Of a DNA stretch of 64,000 nucleotides, positions 45,591 to 56,948 are shown in pieces; the first letter of the stretch is position 1, and the number at the start of each line of letters is the position of its first letter. Both the position numbers and the translations under genes were made by a program. The notes beneath the pieces are model-generated. The model ran no database searches, was not told the origin of the DNA, and saw only the letters and a list, made by a program, of their open reading frames with translations. The stretch spans positions 22,718,610 through 22,782,609 of the forward strand of contig NC_063446.1 in NCBI RefSeq assembly GCF_020379485.1, written 5' to 3'. The DNA is from Brassica napus (Eukaryota; Streptophyta; Magnoliopsida; Brassicales; Brassicaceae).

Positions 45591-47213
45591 AACTATGTCT
45601 TTAAATACACTGGAAATCATGGGACAAGGTATGTGTAGACAAAGAGGATGGAGGTCTTGGTTTTAAAGATATCACTGATTTCAACACAGCGATGCTTGGT
45701 AAACAGTTATGGCGTTTAATAGAGAAGCCAGACACCTTATTTTCTCGAGTTTTCAAAGGCCGGTATTTTAGGAATGCTTCACCCTTGGAACCGATTCGTT
45801 CATATTCTCCGTCATACGGCTGGCGGAGTATTATTTCTGCTAGATCTCTGGTTAGCAAAGGACTAATCAAAAGGGTGGGATCAGGGTCTTCTATATCCGT
45901 ATGGAATGACCCTTGGCTCCCAACCACTCGCCCGAGACCAGCTAATAAAAATCAACATAATTTATACCCGGACCTTACAGTAGAGTCCCTCATTGACTCT
46001 ACCTCGCGTACTTGGAATTCAGACGCAATTCGGGCTTTGGTGGACCCTCAGGATGCGAAACTTATAGAAAGTATTCCCCTAAGCAGGACTCAGCGGGTTG
46101 ATAGAGATGGATGGTACTTTACAAAAAATGGAAAATATACGGTCAAATCAGGATATCAGGTAGAGCGGATTTATCCAGATAGAGAAAGAGTACCAATACT
46201 GATTGGTCCCACAGTGGATGTATTGAAGGCTTTCTGCTGGAAAATACGGTGTTCGCCAAAGCTAAAACATTTCCTATGGCAACTAGTGACAGGGTGTATA
46301 GGAGTGCGGAAGAATTTACAAGCAAGGGGATTCAAGGGGATATTTGTTGTGCAAGATGTGGAGCTCCTGAGGAATCAATAAATCATGTGTTTTTTGAATG
46401 CCCTCCAGCTCTCCAAGTTTGGGCTCTTTCGAAGATACCATCAAATCCAACTATTTTCCCAACAAGTTCTCTCTTCACAAACATGGATCATCTATTCTGG
46501 AGAGTTTTACCACAGATGGAGGATCACCAGTTTGTATGGATACTATGGTACATCTGGAAAGCTAGGAATAATAAAGTTTTCAGCAATTTGGATATGGACC
46601 CTATGGATACGCTTAAATTGGCGGAAACAGAATCGACATTGTGGGCTGAGGCACAAGTTGTGAATGACCAGAGGATGCCACCACCAATAATAGATATGAT
46701 ATTGCCGTCGATCCCAGGAAGATGGTGTTTCACAGATGGCTCGTGGAAAGAGGGGGTTACTTTTTCAGGGCAAGGTTGGCTTAGTACTTTGGAAGGTTTT
46801 AATGGATTGTTGGGGGCGAGGAATGTTCGGGCTAGTCTTTCGCCTCTTCATGCGGAGATGGAAGCGCTACTATGGGCAATGGAATGTATGAGGAATTTAC
46901 GTCAATTTCAGGTCACGTTTGCAACAGATTGTTCTCAATTGGTGAAGATGGTTTCGGAACCAGAAGAATGACCAGCTTTTGCAAATTATTTGGATGATAT
47001 CAAGATCCTGAAAGAGAGTTTCTCCCGATCAGAGCTTATCTATGTACCACGAACGCACAATTAAAAGGCGGATAGTCTAGCACGCAGTGCTAGAAAGCAA
47101 TCGTCTTTCGTCGTTCACATGGATGAAGATTACCCGGTTTGGTTTACAGAGTCAGTATGAGTCTGTATCGTTGATGACAAAAAAAAAAAAAAAAAAAAAC
47201 TATGTCTTTAAAT
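45591..47213 (+). mobile_element. 5'-truncated LINE with poly(A) tail and 14-16 bp target duplication
   Basis: CTATGTCTTTAAAT occurs at 45593-45606 and 47200-47213. Two preceding A's match on both sides but merge with the tail. The body starts inside the reverse-transcriptase C-terminal region (FKDITDFNTAMLGKQLWRLI; SPSYGWRSI), then the zf-RVT linker (SPKLKHFLWQL; CARCGAPEESINHVFFECPP), then RNase H with FTDGSW, AEMEALLWAM and FATDCSQL. It ends in GATGAC plus an A-tract at about 47178-47199. Damage seen: a one-base frameshift near 46335 in a G-run, a TGA near 46969, and a TAA in the last RNase H motif. Typical target-primed insertion; not active. Confidence 0.92.
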
Positions 47214-48740
47214 TATGTGTTTAGTTACGTAATTTTTCACCAGCTGAAATTAAGATAAAAATAGTAAAATAAACTAAACCGAACTTTTAATCATATGTAA
47301 AACCCGATTATTTTACATTTTGATTTCATAATTGGTACAAAGTTAATGTTGATTAACTAATAATAAAAAACTGCAATATCATTATTATGTTAATATAATT
47401 AATGATGTGATGTATTGTTAAAATAATATAATTAATAAAGTAGTTAAGATGAATGAAAATAAGGAAATAAAAAATGTAATAAATCTGTTGAAAATAATAT
47501 TACTTCTATAGGTGAAATTATTAAAAGGTCACTATACTTTTTTTATACAGATATCAATGTTTATACTCTTTTTTATACTGTTATCCTTGTTTTCAAACAA
47601 TTTTTAAATGTACTTCAATTTTAATAATATAGATGCAAAACCCGATTATTTATATTTTGATTTTATAATTGGTACAAAGTTAATGTTGATTAACTTATAA
47701 ATAAAAATCTGTAATATTATTATTATTATGTTAATATAATTAATGATGTGATGTATAGTTAGCTAGAATTAGAGCGTGCTGATAACGTGTTGTAAATAAT
47801 AGAAACGAGAAATTGATTAATCTTATTCTTCCATAGGTCACGATACAATATATAGAGATACAACATTAGAGATTCAGAATCTTCTAGAAGATGAGTTTAT
47901 GGACCTAATGAACGTCGTTGTAATAGTTCATAACAAACATGTGATTTTTGTAACCTTTTTAGTTATTACTATAATAATATTTTGGAAGGGGTAGCTGATG
48001 TGTTTGATATGGGAAATTTTAAAGTATATTGTATACGAGTATCGAAAGAATCTGAATCTTCATAAAGCTGCAGTTTTTTTCTCCAACGGTCCAATAAGTG
48101 ATTTCGTTAGAGTCAATTTTTTTTTTCAATTATATATCTTGTTTACCATAGCAACTGCTGGGCTTTACTGGGATCGTCCAAATTAATCGATTTATTACCG
48201 TCCACAAAGTGGACCCAATATCTGAAAGAAGAAAAGAAAAGACAGGTCAGATTTTTGTCTTTTTACCAGAGCACGTCGGTATGTTCCAGAGGTCTCTCCG
48301 GTCTCCTCCCTCATTAACTTTATTAATACAAATTACCAGACTTTAAATTTACATAATTATTAAATATTTTCACCCAGTCACATCATAAATAATCAATAGA
48401 ACGGCACTAGACTAGTTGACAAAAAATGTATAGAGAGATCAGTCCATTAATTAACAAAACGAAGAATATATAAGTATGGTAACTAGCATTTCCTGTTGTA
48501 AACAGGCAGCAAAATAAATAATTTGGCCTGTACGATCACGATAATGTGGTGAATAATGATTAGTATGAGTTTGCTATACAATTTAACTATGATTCTTTTT
48601 TTGAAACACAAACTATGATTTCTTAAAAATAAACAAATGTGGTGAATAACGGTGGAACATCTTATCTATCCGACAGATCTCTCATGAAATGTGGACTTAT
48701 TTAATGTATACATACATTCTGATGATGTCAAAATAATTAG
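47214..48740. other. AT-rich intergenic DNA
   Basis: No gene was seen. Two related stretches (about 47300-47420 and 47640-47760, sharing AAAACCCGATTATTT and GGTACAAAGTTAATGTTGATT) form a direct repeat about 350 bp apart. They are probably LTR-like or tandem remnants. Confidence 0.45.
48585..48620 (-). mobile_element. 16-bp micro-retroposon with perfect 10-bp repeats
   Basis: AACTATGATT at 48585-48594 and 48611-48620 flanks CTTTTTTTGAAACACA. Read on the minus strand the insert is TGTGTTTC plus seven A's and a G. The same tail occurs in the insertion at 18421-18485. Confidence 0.7.
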
Positions 48741-49878
48741 AGGTTTGACGATTAGTAGGGATCAGAGGCCAGATTCATATGGTTGGAATTTCACATAACC
48801 TGGTAAATATTCGGTTAAGTTAGGTTTCAAAATAAAGACTTTATTTTCAGACAGAAGGCACAAGACGATCACCTTTGGTCCAAACATTCAACCTTTATTG
48901 GCTTTTTCATGGAAATTGAAATGTCCTCCGAAGCTGAAACATTTTGTGTGGCAAATATTATCGGGTACACTACCTGTCACCAAGAATCTGAAATCTCGAG
49001 GGATGGATTGTGATTTAAGGTGTAGCATATGTAGGGTGGACGAGGAGTTTACTCACCATGTTCTCTTCGAATGTCCACCAGCACTGCAAACTTGGGCTAT
49101 GTCTAGGATCCCTTCCACTCCTGGACTATTTCCTTCCTCCTCAGTTTTCACCGGTATGGATTACCTCTTCTGGAGACTTCCAAAAGATAGTGATTTTAGC
49201 TATTTTCCCTGGATATTATGGTATATTTGGAAAAATAAAAATGAAAAAATTTATAGGAATAAGAATGGAAATCCACAGGAAATACTACGAATTGCCGAAG
49301 TAGAAAATGTGATTTGGGCTGAGGCACAATTGTTGGACAAATGACAACAAGGTTTTACTCAACAGGTTCCCGAGGATCACATGGGATAATCTTTGGATAA
49401 TATGACCGTATGTTGTATTGATGGAGCATGGAGAGAAGAGGATAATTTTACAGGACAAGGATGATTCTGTCGAAAAGTAGAGTCGTCAGAAGTAATGATG
49501 GGGGCAATGAACCTCAGACGAAGCCTATCACCTATGCACGCGGAGTGTGAAGCACTAATTTGGGCAATGGATTGTATGAAGACCTTGCACATTTTTGATG
49601 TAGTTTTTGCAACGAATTGTTCTCAATTGGGTAAGATGGTGTCGACACCTGAAGAATGGCCAGCTTTCTCTATACACATGGAAGAATTCAGACGCAGTAA
49701 GACTTTGTTCCCTAATTTTCGGATCAGACATATTCCACGGACACAAAATACTATGGCGGACAAGCTTGCACGTGATGCGAGGAGTTCTCCTACAACTCTT
49801 CTTTATGTCGATTCAACTCTTCCGGTTTGGCTTTTTGGATCGGGATATGTTGTTCAAAAAAAATAAAAAAAAAATAGA
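48740..49878 (+). mobile_element. 5'-truncated LINE fragment with altered RNase H active site
   Basis: Starting near 48755 (RDQRPDSYGWNFT), the frame at 48898-49344 encodes the zf-RVT linker (CPPKLKHFVWQILSGTLPV; FTHHVLFECPPALQTW). An interrupted segment follows, and then 49495-49866 encodes RNase H (HAECEALIWAMDCM, FATNCSQL, PRTQNTMADKLARDA). It ends in an A-rich tail at 49857-49877. It is a relative of the LINE at 45.6-47.2 kb. The catalytic Asp of the third motif is Asn here (FATN versus FATD), besides stops at 49342 and near 49386 and 49464. No convincing duplication was found at the 5' end. Confidence 0.8.
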
Positions 49879-49887
49879 TACACGATC

Positions 49888-49934
49888 ACAATAGCGTGGT
49901 GTTTTTTTTTTTGGGACAACAATAATGTGGTGTT
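49888..49934 (-). mobile_element. Probable micro-retroposon, 16-bp imperfect repeats
   Basis: ACAATAGCGTGGTGTT (49888-49903) and ACAATAATGTGGTGTT (49919-49934) match at 14 of 16 positions and flank a T-tract plus GGGACA. On the minus strand the insert would be TGTCCC plus poly(A). The mismatches suggest an older event. Confidence 0.5.
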
Positions 49935-49979
49935 AACTATTTGTTATTACTGATTGACAAAAATAAAACTATTTGTTAT
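49935..49979 (+). mobile_element. 19-bp micro-retroposon with perfect 13-bp repeats
   Basis: AACTATTTGTTAT at 49935-49947 and 49967-49979 flanks TACTGATTGACAAAAATAA. The TTGACAAAAA tail resembles the GATGACAAAAA end of the LINE at 47.2 kb, so a LINE-derived tail is plausible. Confidence 0.6.
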
Positions 49980-50072
49980 ACTATTTATTTTCTGTCTTGT
50001 CTTATAAAATAAAATAAAAGAAAATTGAAATAAATGTTTGTAGACGTTAGGGCATTTTAATATTGTTTCCTC

Positions 50073-50079
50073 TATAAAT
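50073..50079 (+). promoter_or_regulatory. TATA box of PIP1;4
   Basis: TATAAAT lies 95 bp upstream of the start codon in a pyrimidine-rich context, so transcription should start around 50105. Plant aquaporin genes are usually strongly expressed, which fits a good TATA box. Confidence 0.65.
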
Positions 50080-50167
50080 TCACTCTCTATCCACCAGACA
50101 CTCTCCTCCACACACAAGAAGAAAGAAGTAGAAAAAGCTCAACACTTTAACCTTTCTAGAGAGCAAA

Positions 50168-51418
50168 ATGGAAGGCAAAGAAGAGGATGTGAGAGTGGGT
50201 GCTAACAAGTTCCCAGAGAGGCAGCCGATCGGTACGTCAGCTCAGAGCGACAAGGACTACAAGGAGCCACCTCCTGCGCCACTGTTCGAGCCGGGAGAGC
50301 TGAGCTCATGGTCGTTCTGGAGAGCAGGAATCGCCGAGTTCATAGCTACTTTCCTCTTCCTTTACATCACAGTGTTGACAGTAATGGGAGTGAAGAGAGC
50401 ACCAAACATGTGTGCCTCTGTTGGAATCCAAGGCATCGCTTGGGCTTTTGGTGGCATGATCTTTGCCCTCGTCTACTGTACTGCTGGAATTTCAGGTAAT
50501 CTTTCCTCCATTTTTCGGTTACTTGCAGCCTACGGAATATCTCTTGTGTTGGTTTCTCTGTAATTTGGTTTTAGATCTGTTAGAAAAGTTTGGCTCTTTT
50601 GATGTGTCTTGGTGGAATCTTTGTTGTTGTTTCTGTAACATATGTTTGTGTGTTTTAATGTTTCAGGTGGACACATCAACCCTGCGGTTACGTTCGGTCT
50701 GTTCTTGGCTAGGAAGTTGTCTCTGACCAGAGCTGTTTTCTACATGATTATGCAATGTCTCGGAGCCGTCTGTGGTGCCGGAGTAGTCAAGGGTTTCCAG
50801 CCAACGCCGTACCAGACTCTCGGTGGCGGTGCCAACACTGTCGCTCCTGGCTACTCCAAGGGATCTGGTCTCGGTGCTGAAATCATCGGAACCTTTGTTC
50901 TCGTCTACACGGTCTTCTCCGCCACCGACGCCAAGAGAAGCGCCCGTGACTCACACGTCCCGGTAAGAGATCTCACTTTTCCGGTTTATCCCGGTTTGAT
51001 GATGCTCAGGAGTGTTTGGTTCGTACTTGCGCGACTAATAATTGCTAATTTTATTTTGTTTATTAAAATGGAAAAAAAAATGGTAGATATTGGCACCGCT
51101 ACCAATAGGGTTTGCAGTGTTCTTGGTACACCTGGCGACAATTCCGATAACCGGGACCGGAATCAACCCAGCTAGAAGCCTTGGAGCCGCAATTATATAC
51201 AACAAGGACCACTCCTGGGATGATCATGTGAGTTACTTTAAAAACATTTATTTGTTGGTAATTATTTGAAATAAAAGATTTTTTGAAAATTTGAAATTTA
51301 ATCGTGTGTTGGGCAGTGGATATTCTGGGTAGGACCATTCATTGGAGCAGCTCTAGCAGCACTGTATCACACGATTGTCATCAGAGCCATTCCTTTCAAG
51401 AGCAAGAGCAAGAGCTGA
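50168..51418 (+). CDS. PIP1-4: Plasma membrane intrinsic protein PIP1;4 (aquaporin)
   Basis: Four exons give 288 aa: 50168-50495, 50667-50962, 51087-51227 and 51317-51418, the usual PIP1 gene structure and length. The N-terminus [20 protein letters not shown] is the PIP1 hallmark. Six membrane segments follow. Both NPA boxes are present, in [11 protein letters not shown] (about residue 112) and [13 protein letters not shown]. The aromatic/arginine filter of water channels is seen as F in [10 protein letters not shown] in [10 protein letters not shown] and R after the second NPA. It sits in the plasma membrane and conducts water, and for PIP1 members possibly CO2 or H2O2; PIP1 proteins usually need PIP2 partners to reach the membrane. 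Paralogue number is from synteny with At4g00430. Confidence 0.95.
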
Positions 51419-52182
51419 AGGATGATGATGAAACAAAATAAATATTCAACGGTGCAGATTTCTTCTTTAGCGTTGTGTAACAATGTCCTTGCTTACTATT
51501 TTTATTATGTAGCTTTTGTGTGTTGCGATGTACTTACTACTTACTACTCTCTTTAAGGAAAGTCTATTTAAGAATGGTATTTGAGATTTTGTGAATTTCT
51601 TGTATGCTTTTAAAGTACATTGGGTTGTTCTATGTGTTGTTTAGTTAATCATCTCTGGTTTGCAATGTACTTCGACACTGTTCTTTGTGTTGCATCTCAA
51701 AATGATTTGGGGTTTCTATTATACTTTCAACGTAGTGCATCTGTCCGTCCTAGAAAAGCATAATTAATTTATGCGGTGATTCATTCAATTATCTTGGGCC
51801 TTACTTATGCTGCGAAGCCGAAATCGAAAAAGTGTAGGCGGCCCAAAAGAAAGCCAGTAACAAAAAAAAAAGTTGCTTGCTTTATTTTTGTCTCTGCCTC
51901 CTCCTAAAAAAAGGTGCATGTAACAAACAAACACCTCAGATATTTTCGGCAGCAACTTCCAAGAATAACCCCACCCACCCATGGGTTCTACAAATCAAGT
52001 CTCGGGGGTAGAATCGTAAAGTAGCAAGGGAGGTACCAAACGAGAAGAAGATGAAGAGCCACGTGTCACAATATCGACCCACCCTCTCTCTCTCTCTCTC
52101 TCTCCACCATATTGCTGGCTACTACTGCCACTAGCGAACTTCCCGCTTTCATCGAATAAGGCTGCAGAAGCCTTGCAGCAGG
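51419..52182. other. PIP1;4 3' UTR, spacer and PHT4;4 leader
   Basis: AATAAA at about 51437 may serve PIP1;4 polyadenylation. A CT run at about 52083-52105 lies in the PHT4;4 promoter or leader. No additional gene was seen. Confidence 0.5.
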
Positions 52183-55100
52183 ATGGCAATCGGTGGGTTG
52201 ATTTCAAACAGGAACTTGGGCTCCTTCATCGGCTCAGGTATCTCATGTTTTTAAAAAGCTTCAGATTGCAATTGTCTGATTGTGCTTATTTTTGTCAATT
52301 ATTCATCATCCATACACGCGCGGGTACAGCTCTTCGTAAGCATCCTTGTTTCGGGTTTAGAAGTAATCTATTAGGGTCTGTGTGTGGATATATATATATA
52401 TATAGTCACTCGATTTTTTGTAAAGTGATATAGTTAACTATTATTCTCTACTCCTATTCAAATCCTCAATTTTGTAGGCAATGGTTTTCAGAATCAAATA
52501 GGTATATCCAACAACAGGGCCATGCTCTCTCAGGAGCTCTGTCATAGAAAATCAAATGGTAATTGTCCCCATCCCATCAATCAATGATTGATTGATTGAT
52601 GCCACCTAATTTATTATATGCTTCATTTGTAGCATTGTGCCCTTCTCATCAACAAAGGCACATTTCATCTCTGCAAGCTGCTTCATTACAGCATGAACTT
52701 GGACACAGCAGAAGAGGTTTTGGATGTTTCCTTCTACCCACTAGACTATTTAGGTTTAAGGACAACACATATCGTGCTTCCTACAAATCTTTTGAGGAGT
52801 CCCAAGGAGCTGGAGCCATTGACCCACTGCCATATGCGGAAGCTATTTTAGTCCAAGGGAACACCTCCTGGTGGCAGCAGCAGTTTCCTAGGCGTTGGGT
52901 GATCGTGCTCTTATGCTTTGCTTCCTTTCTTCTTTGCAATATGGACCGTGTAAGTCGTCTCTGTATTTTGTACAAGTTTGAACCCATGTATTCTGATTTA
53001 CTACATGCTTTGTGGCAGGTTAACATGAGCGTTGCGATTCTTCCCATGTCTCAACAATATAACTGGAACAGTGCTACTGTTGGCTTGATTCAGTCCTCCT
53101 TCTTCTGGGGCTATTTGCTCACCCAGGTCTTGTTCCAACACTCTCTGCTCTATACCAACTTCAAAGAGAGAGAGAGGGTCAAACTTTAGCCTCAACTTTT
53201 TCTCTGTCTTCTCTTGAGTATAGATTCTGGGAGGTATCTGGGCTGATAAGTATGGAGGGAAGGTGGTTTTAGGTTTTGGTGTTGTCTGGTGGTCCATTGC
53301 CACCGTTATGACTCCTATTGCTGCGAAACTTGGTCTCCCCTTTTTGCTTGTCGTGCGGGCTTTCATGGGCATTGGCGAGGTTCGCCTCTTCTCTACTTCC
53401 TTTTCTCTTCCTAATTATAGTTGTCGGCTCAGACCTGTACACTTTTTTCTCACTGTCTAGGGTGTTGCTATGCCTGCGATGAACAACATGCTTTCTAAAT
53501 GGATCCCTGTCTCAGAGAGAAGCAGATCGCTTGCACTTGTCTATAGTGGCATGTATCTCGGTTCTGTTACTGGACTTGGATTCTCTCCTATGCTTATCCA
53601 AAATTTCGGATGGCCATCAGTTTTCTATTCGTTTGGCTCCCTTGGAAGTATTTGGTTTCTGCTATGGCTTAAATATGTATGAACTGAAACTCTTCTTCTC
53701 CATGACATGAGAGCAAAGATTCGGATATCTGCAAAACCTCGAAAACACTTGTTTTTGTTTCCTTCCTCTCAGGCATATAGCTCTCCCAAAGATGACCCTG
53801 AGCTAAGTGAAGAAGAAAAGAAGATTATACTCGGAGGTAGCAAACCAAGGGAACCTGTTACAGTCATTCCATGGAAGCTGATTCTGTCTAAACCCCCCGT
53901 CTGGGCTCTCATAATTTCTCACTTCTGCCATAATTGGGGAACATTCATATTATTGACATGGATGCCTACATATTACAATCAGGCATGTACTCCAACTTCC
54001 CTATGGTTTAATCCACATATTACGAACAAATTAGAAAAGGTATTGTTTGTCTTTTGATCACAATGTTCCAGGTCTTGAAGTTCAACCTGACTGAGTCAGG
54101 GCTCCTATGCGTCTTACCATGGTTTACAATGGCTGTATTGGCTAATGTTGGAGGTTGGATTGCTGATACTCTCGTCAGCAGAGGTCTTTCTATTACATCC
54201 GTTAGGAAGGCAAGACATACATTCTTGCGTTTTTACATGTCTTTTCACAACACTTGTTCTCTGATGCTCTCAGACTCATAAACTCTCTTCAATGGTGTGT
54301 CAGATCATGCAATCAATTGGTTTTCTGGGTCCTGCCTTCTTCCTGACTCAGCTGAGCCGTGTCAAAACTCCAGCAATGGCCGTTCTCTGCATGGCATGCA
54401 GTCAGGTATGCCATCATCATAATAGTTATTCAAAAGAGCCATAGTATTATTATGTATTAAAAACTATAATGCCATTTTTAGACTTGTACACCTGCCGACA
54501 CAAGATTATTCTTCTAAGAATACAACTATAAACTGAACAAAATATAAATGCAAAATGTCCGACAGTTGTCTCACTTAAGAACCAACTACAGCTCTAACAT
54601 AAAAACTTATGTTGTCCCCAAACAGGGCGCTGATGCATTCTCTCAGTCGGGTCTCTACTCTAATCATCAAGACATTGGCCCACGCTACGCTGTGAGATAA
54701 CATCAAGTTTCTCCTTTTAATACTTTTTTTTTGTCAGTAAGCATCTTTAAACGTGAAAATAAATTGTTTGACAGTAACTATGTTGACGTGGATCATCTCG
54801 CAGGGTGTACTCTTGGGACTTTCAAACACAGCAGGAGTCCTGGCTGGTGTCTTTGGCACTGCAGCTACTGGCTACATCCTCCAGCGAGGTATCTATATAA
54901 CTATATGATTCACATTCTTCCCAATGACAGATTCCCAACGATTCTCTATTATTAATTAACTAGCTGCTATTCATGATCCGTATCTAGTTGGGTTTATTTT
55001 ATATTATCCAAAGTTGAGCAGATATCTACTTCATTAAGTTGTAGAATTAATTTAGCTCTTGGTGATCGAATAAAGATATTCGCCGTATTATATAATCAGT

Positions 55101-55214
55101 GGACCTGAATGTATAGGTTCATGGGACGATGTGTTCAAAGTAGCAGTTGGACTGTATTTAATTGGAACTCTGGTGTGGAACTTGTTCGCAACCGGAGAGA
55201 AGGTTCTCGACTAG
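52183..55214 (+). CDS. PHT4;4: Plastid anion transporter PHT4;4 (ANTR2), major facilitator family
   Basis: Twelve exons give 543 aa: 52183-52237, 52478-52558, 52633-52949, 53019-53126, 53224-53379, 53461-53676, 53773-53982, 54072-54209, 54304-54405, 54626-54691, 54804-54888 and 55117-55214. Roughly the first 100 residues are Ser/Arg-rich without membrane segments, as expected of a plastid transit peptide. An SLC17-type MFS body follows with about 12 helices (PRRWVIVLLCFASFLLCNMD; IQSSFFWGYLLTQ; GVAMPAMNNMLSKW; FCHNWGTFILLTWMPTYY). Arabidopsis PHT4;4 carries phosphate and, notably, ascorbate across the chloroplast envelope. Two introns (after exons 7 and 8) start with GC rather than GT, required to keep the frame. 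The orthologue is called from synteny with At4g00370 and similarity. Confidence 0.92.
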
Positions 55215-56009
55215 CCAGCAGCCGCTGATGAACAAAGTAGCCAGTTGGTGTGAGGAAAGCTCTTTATATGTTTTCTCTGCTTTAAATTTGATCTGATAGC
55301 GAAAGTGGTTGCCTTTGTTTGTTAAGAAAATGTATTCTTATTTTTTGGGACTTTTTTAAAAGCTTACAATTCGATGGGGAAGGAGAACACTTAAAATGTA
55401 AAGCTCACATAAAGAAGAAAAGAAACAGCAACCAGTTATGCATTCCCTTTTTAGAGTATTAGCGCTAACAACAAACTTGACCAATATTCTTACTTTTATC
55501 TTCCCCCACAGCAAAAATGAAAAGAAAAAGAAGGGCCAGTTCGTAAATGAATTCAAGTTTGACACGTGTATGAACCAACCAAACTACCAGTTAGCAAGGT
55601 TTTCGAGGAGGTTTTAGGTGAATCACGAATCTCTGTGTATGTTTTAAAGTCTTTACCAAAATAGGTAAACATGACCGCTAGCTAAATCTCCGACATTTAA
55701 ACACACATATTGTAATTCCGTGAAACCAATAACTAACAACCGAAACCAAATCCTTAAATAGAATAAAAAGGAAGAAGCAAAGCGTACACTTGAGAACAAA
55801 CCGAAAGCCATATGTACACACATCACAAACCTGACCGAAACATTAAAATATAAAACAACAAGACTTTACATACCATCATCCATCATTATCTTTAATGTTT
55901 TCTCGACGCCAGACTTACATTCGGACACAAAGAGTCGCATACTACATACTGTTATTATCGTCATCATCAAACCAAATCAACTTTTTTTTATCGTCTGCCT
56001 TCGTTCGTT
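55215..56009. other. Convergent 3' region between PHT4;4 and ATI2
   Basis: Both genes end here, so their 3' UTRs fill part of it. No gene or transposon was recognised. Confidence 0.55.
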
Positions 56010-56948
56010 TTAACTGTCGTTTTGGGAACCGGCGGCCCGAATGAAAGAATCCCGTCGTTGTCCCCCGACAAATGCTTGTTTCAGTCGAGAGATGGGTCCC
56101 ATCAGTCTTCCAGCTGCTTTCTGAAACCCCAAAAAAATAAAAATTGGACTTAAGGGCCTGCTTATATGCATTAGATACATCGTTTATTGGGTTAGTCAAG
56201 ACCGTGAGAAAAAAAAAAACAAAATGATTCAAAGCTATACCTCATTACCAATGGTTGATTCCCAGTTAAGCTGCAAAACCTGCCACCTGTCATGTTGCCA
56301 ACGCTGGCCAAGAACCACAACTCCCATGACAGCAGCAGCAGCTATGAAAATGGACCAAACTGTGTTGGTTTCTTTCGCCTGAGAAATCAAAGAAGCGGCG
56401 CTTCTTTTCCACCAAGGCTCGCAAGGTGGTGGGGAGTTTGCTGCTGCTGCTACTTGATGATGCTCCTCTTCCAGTTCAGGTGGAGCGACGTCGGTTTGTT
56501 GATGAATAGGGTCGCTGTGTTCGCCACCAAAAGCTCTCTCATCTTGCATGTAAATGTTGCTTTTGCCTTTGCCCTCTTGGAAAAAGTCAAACTCATCATC
56601 ATCATCATCATCATCTTTGGCTAAATCCAAGCCTTTTAGGGTCAAATCTCCACCATCTTCTTTTCCGGTTTCTTGCTCTATAGAGAATTCAGAATCCATC
56701 TTCTTCTTCTCACTAGGTATGTCGGTGTGATGTTGTTCTTCAGAGGGTGGGAAAGCAAAGTGCCGAGACATGTACAGAGGATGAGATGTCGTCGTCTCTG
56801 CTTCGTAAGGAGGAGTAGTAACATCATCATCAACTGGTTTGGGACCAGGAGAAGCGGCATAAGCAGAAGCAGTGAGTGAAACAACTTCCCAATCAGTTCC
56901 ACGAGTAGCGTTGTCACCACCTGATGATGCTTCCTCTTTGTCAGCCAT
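56010..56948 (-). CDS. ATI2: ATG8-interacting protein (ATI1/ATI2 type)
   Basis: Two exons on the minus strand, 56948-56241 and 56120-56010, give 272 aa. The start MADKEEASSGGDNATRGTDW begins the conserved N-terminus; TDWEVVSL contains a W-x-x-L core that may act as an ATG8-interacting motif. An acidic run (DDDDDDDEFDFF, about residue 115) follows. A single membrane helix (VWSIFIAAAAVMGVVVL) lies near residue 210, then a basic C-tail (KAAGRLMGPISRLKQAFVGG). ATI proteins bind ATG8 and mark ER and plastid bodies for autophagy under carbon starvation. The longer open frame upstream of the chosen Met runs through a T-rich stretch that is a 5' UTR intron, so it is not used. Confidence 0.88.
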
